In this document: one piece after another, positions 13,305-14,498 of the stretch | Layout of the letters: each line of letters begins with the position of its first letter | Position numbering within the stretch: position 1 is the first letter of the stretch | Source: WVXT01 sp964345635 | GTDB lineage: Bacteria > UBA6262 > WVXT01 | NCBI GenBank assembly: GCA_964345635.1 | Contig: CAYFRM010000034.1 | Location: forward strand, 1-14,498 | DNA length: 14,498 bases | Reading direction: 5' to 3' | Notes under the pieces: model-generated | The model's database searches: none | The model's input: the letters and a program-made list of their open reading frames with translations, nothing else | What the model was told of the DNA's origin: nothing | Made by a program: the position numbers and the translations under genes

Positions 13305-13364
13305 ATATTTCGCTTTGTTTAAGCGAGGAAGATTTCACATTATTTATTACTAGACTCCTTGCCG

Positions 13365-13486
13365 GAATCTTCTCCCGTCCGGACTTTTACCGTCGGTACT
13401 GTAATTTCAACAGTTCAACTCCGATGTGAATGGGAGTTCGTGGACTCTCACCACCGATTGGGAATTTCACCCTATCCCGAAGACTC
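13365..13486 (-). promoter_or_regulatory. FMN riboswitch aptamer (RFN element)
   Basis: The RNA has the conserved RFN layout. P1 is GAGTCTTC with GAAGATTC (13486-13479 and 13372-13365, 8 pairs including one G-U). GGGTGAAATTCCC forms P2, GGTGGTGAGAGTCC belongs to P3, ACTCC and GGAGT form the variable stem, ACTGT-TGAAATT-ACAGT forms P5, then CCGACGGTAAAAGTCCGG and the closing GGACGGGAGAAGA. It senses flavin mononucleotide; with FMN bound, P1 forms and the following terminator stops transcription before ribD. Between aptamer and terminator lie AATCTTC (13329-13335), complementary to the P1 3' strand, and a small hairpin TCGCTT/AAGCGA (13310-13326). Confidence 0.97.
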
Positions 13487-13493
13487 TTTATTA

Positions 13494-13522
13494 TAAATAA
13501 CAAATCTATCGGTCTCTGTCAA
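13494..13522 (-). promoter_or_regulatory. Probable promoter of the riboflavin operon
   Basis: A perfect TTGACA (-35) lies at 13517-13522. TATTTA (13494-13499) is spaced 17 nt from it and overlaps an AT-rich TATAAT (13490-13495, 21 nt away). The 17-nt choice predicts a start near 13487, exactly at the base of riboswitch helix P1. The -35 element is strong; which -10 is used is uncertain. Confidence 0.6.
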
Positions 13523-13531
13523 GTAATTTTT

Positions 13532-13561
13532 CCCCTTACCCTCTCCCCAAAGGGTAGAGGG
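13532..13561 (+). repeat. Family R hairpin repeat, copy R6
   Basis: CCCCTTACCCTCTCCCC, a short AAA-containing loop and GGGTAGAGGG form a hairpin with a short tail. It lies between the phosphoesterase stop and the riboflavin promoter, 10 nt upstream of the -35 box. On the plus strand it is followed by AATTTTT, and on the minus strand by G and A residues, so it is not an obvious terminator for the phosphoesterase gene. Confidence 0.8.
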
Positions 13562-13574
13562 AATTTTTCTGCAA

Positions 13575-14315
13575 CTACCTGCCGTAGCCCAGTCTCAGAG
13601 CCAGTGGCGCGGGAAGTTTTGCATTCAGAATCTCTTTCTGGGTTTTGGCAATGTCGTAGTCCATTCTTTTTATTCTGAGAATATTTGACTTCTCGTCATA
13701 AATCCCACAGCTGGCCCTGGGGTCACCGTCCCTGGGTTGGCCAACACTTCCGCAATTTATAAGATACTTATATGACGGATTTATTTTCAGAACCGTTCCA
13801 TCTTCGAGTCGAATTGCCTCAATCTTTTGCGAGGTTCTGGCATAAAAGCATAAGGGAACATGAGTGTGTCCCACAAAACAGATGTTCTTCTTTATTCCGG
13901 GAAGATTTGCCAGGAAGGTTCCCTCTTCAAAGATATATTCGTTAATAGGGTCCCTGGGACTTCCGTGGACGAGTAAAAAATTATTTTCTTCTATTTCGGA
14001 AGCGAGGTTCTTAAGGTAATCTCGGTTATCCTCGGTCAAACGGCGTCCTGTCCATTCTACTGCAGCCAGAGCAATGGGATTAAATAAACTGGTATCTTCC
14101 AGACCTACGGCTCCCCAATCGTGATTACCGGCAACCGCGCAACAATTATCCAACCGGCGAATAATCTCCGTGCATTCGTTGGCTTTTGCCCCGTATCCAA
14201 CGATGTCACCGCAACAGATAAATCTGTCTATCTTTTCCTTGCGCTGTAAATAATCGAGGATCGTATTCAACGCTTCCAGATTGCTGTGGATATCGGAGAT
14301 GATGCCGTATTTCAT
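13575..14315 (-). CDS. Calcineurin-like metallophosphoesterase
   Basis: A 246-residue phosphoesterase with a dinuclear metal centre. The five family motifs are in order: DIHSN (Asp8, His10), GDIVGYG (Asp37), GNHDW (Asn64, His65), VHGSP (His117) and GHTHVP (His150, His152). NCGSVGQPRDG near the C-terminus is typical of the group that includes predicted phosphodiesterases related to YfcE and diadenosine hydrolases. Soluble and cytoplasmic; substrate unknown. It starts 9 nt after the upstream glycosyltransferase stop. AAGGAG lies 16 nt before the ATG, a long spacing, so translation may depend on the gene before. It ends 53 nt before the riboflavin promoter's -35 region start and is not controlled by the riboswitch. 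Confidence 0.92.
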   Translation of the reverse strand: MKYGIISDIHSNLEALNTILDYLQRKEKIDRFICCGDIVGYGAKANECTEIIRRLDNCCAVAGNHDWGAVGLEDTSLFNPIALAAVEWTGRRLTEDNRDYLKNLASEIEENNFLLVHGSPRDPINEYIFEEGTFLANLPGIKKNICFVGHTHVPLCFYARTSQKIEAIRLEDGTVLKINPSYKYLINCGSVGQPRDGDPRASCGIYDEKSNILRIKRMDYDIAKTQKEILNAKLPAPLALRLGYGR

Positions 14316-14324
14316 GTCGCTAGA

Positions 14325-14498
14325 CTATCTTCTCCTTTTCTGCTTGATTACTTTCCAGGCAAAGCCCAATAACCCGGGCAGGCGGATAACCCGCCAGGGC
14401 TCCTGGAGCAAGCGGTAGGTCCACTCAAATCCTCTCAGGCGAAGCCATGCGGGCGCTCTCCTCAATTTTCCCGAAATCACATCGAGGCTACCGCCAAT
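14325..14498 (-). CDS. WecG/TagA/CpsF family glycosyltransferase, C-terminal end (runs off the right edge)
   Basis: Only the last 57 codons are in the window, too short to be listed by most gene callers. The translation runs IGGSLDVISGKLRRAPAWLR, then LRGFEWTYRLLQEPWRVIRL, and ends LGFAWKVIKQKRRR before TAG (14325-14327). The G-K-x-x-R-A-P-x-W pattern and the G-F/L-E-W-x-Y-R-L-x-x-E-P-W-R segment are diagnostic of the C-terminus of this family, which transfers N-acetylmannosamine or a similar sugar to undecaprenyl-linked N-acetylglucosamine in cell-surface polysaccharide synthesis. The basic end contacts the membrane. It is 9 nt upstream of the phosphoesterase and likely co-transcribed. The acceptor and sugar cannot be told from this fragment. 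Confidence 0.88.
   Translation of the reverse strand: MGGSLDVISGKLRRAPAWLRLRGFEWTYRLLQEPWRVIRLPGLLGFAWKVIKQKRRR

Noticed and set aside
13270..13338. ribD start at GTG 13338
   Set aside because: It would place the intrinsic terminator and poly-U tract inside the coding region, and the added residues do not match RibD.
13490..13495. TATAAT at 13490-13495 as the -10 of the riboflavin promoter
   Set aside because: It is 21 nt from the TTGACA box, too far for a standard promoter; TATTTA at 17 nt fits spacing and the aptamer start better, though TATAAT is not excluded.
13532..13570. R6 as the transcription terminator of the phosphoesterase gene
   Set aside because: On the transcribed strand the hairpin is followed by purines; the T-run is on the other strand, where no gene ends.

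Overview
The window reads as bacterial chromosome, almost entirely coding, and every gene lies on the minus strand, so transcription runs from high to low coordinates. The lineage cannot be fixed from the sequence. Moderate GC, a ferredoxin-type DUF362 protein, a DUF3786 protein and two families of intergenic hairpin repeats would suit an uncultured, probably anaerobic, deep-branching bacterium. That placement is inference.

Reading with transcription, the right edge holds the 3' end of a WecG/TagA/CpsF-type glycosyltransferase, followed 9 nt later by a calcineurin-like phosphoesterase. Next come a probable promoter, an FMN riboswitch with an intrinsic terminator, and the riboflavin genes ribD, ribE and ribBA. 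A small DUF559 nuclease-like gene with inverted GC-rich hairpin repeats on both sides separates ribBA from ribH. The same-strand run continues through nusB, ligA, a DUF362 iron-sulfur protein, a Mut7-C family protein, a DUF3786 protein, recX and an MFS transporter. Spacing is mostly 0 to 60 nt, so this could be one long transcript under FMN control, although internal promoters cannot be excluded.

A second transcription unit starts at a good sigma70-like promoter (2707-2735): a WrbA-like flavodoxin, a HIT-family (Ap4A phosphorylase-like) protein, an exported TPR protein and a CsgG-like lipoprotein. The first pair overlaps as ATGA and the last pair as TAATG. The left edge holds the N-terminal 181 codons of alaS.

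Two repeat families fill the non-coding gaps. Family R (six copies) is a C-rich tail plus a perfect or near-perfect hairpin. It lies in intercistronic gaps, in two cases directly upstream of start codons. The second family is a composite of four small hairpin modules bounded by GTAG/CTAC, found at 561-645 and 2755-2872. Its modules differ by paired stem changes while loops stay largely conserved.

The points most worth following up are the riboswitch switching mechanism, which can be read directly as two nested alternative pairings; the repeat-bracketed DUF559 unit inside the rib operon; and the covarying modular hairpin element. No clearly new multi-gene system is evident. Most genes are housekeeping families.
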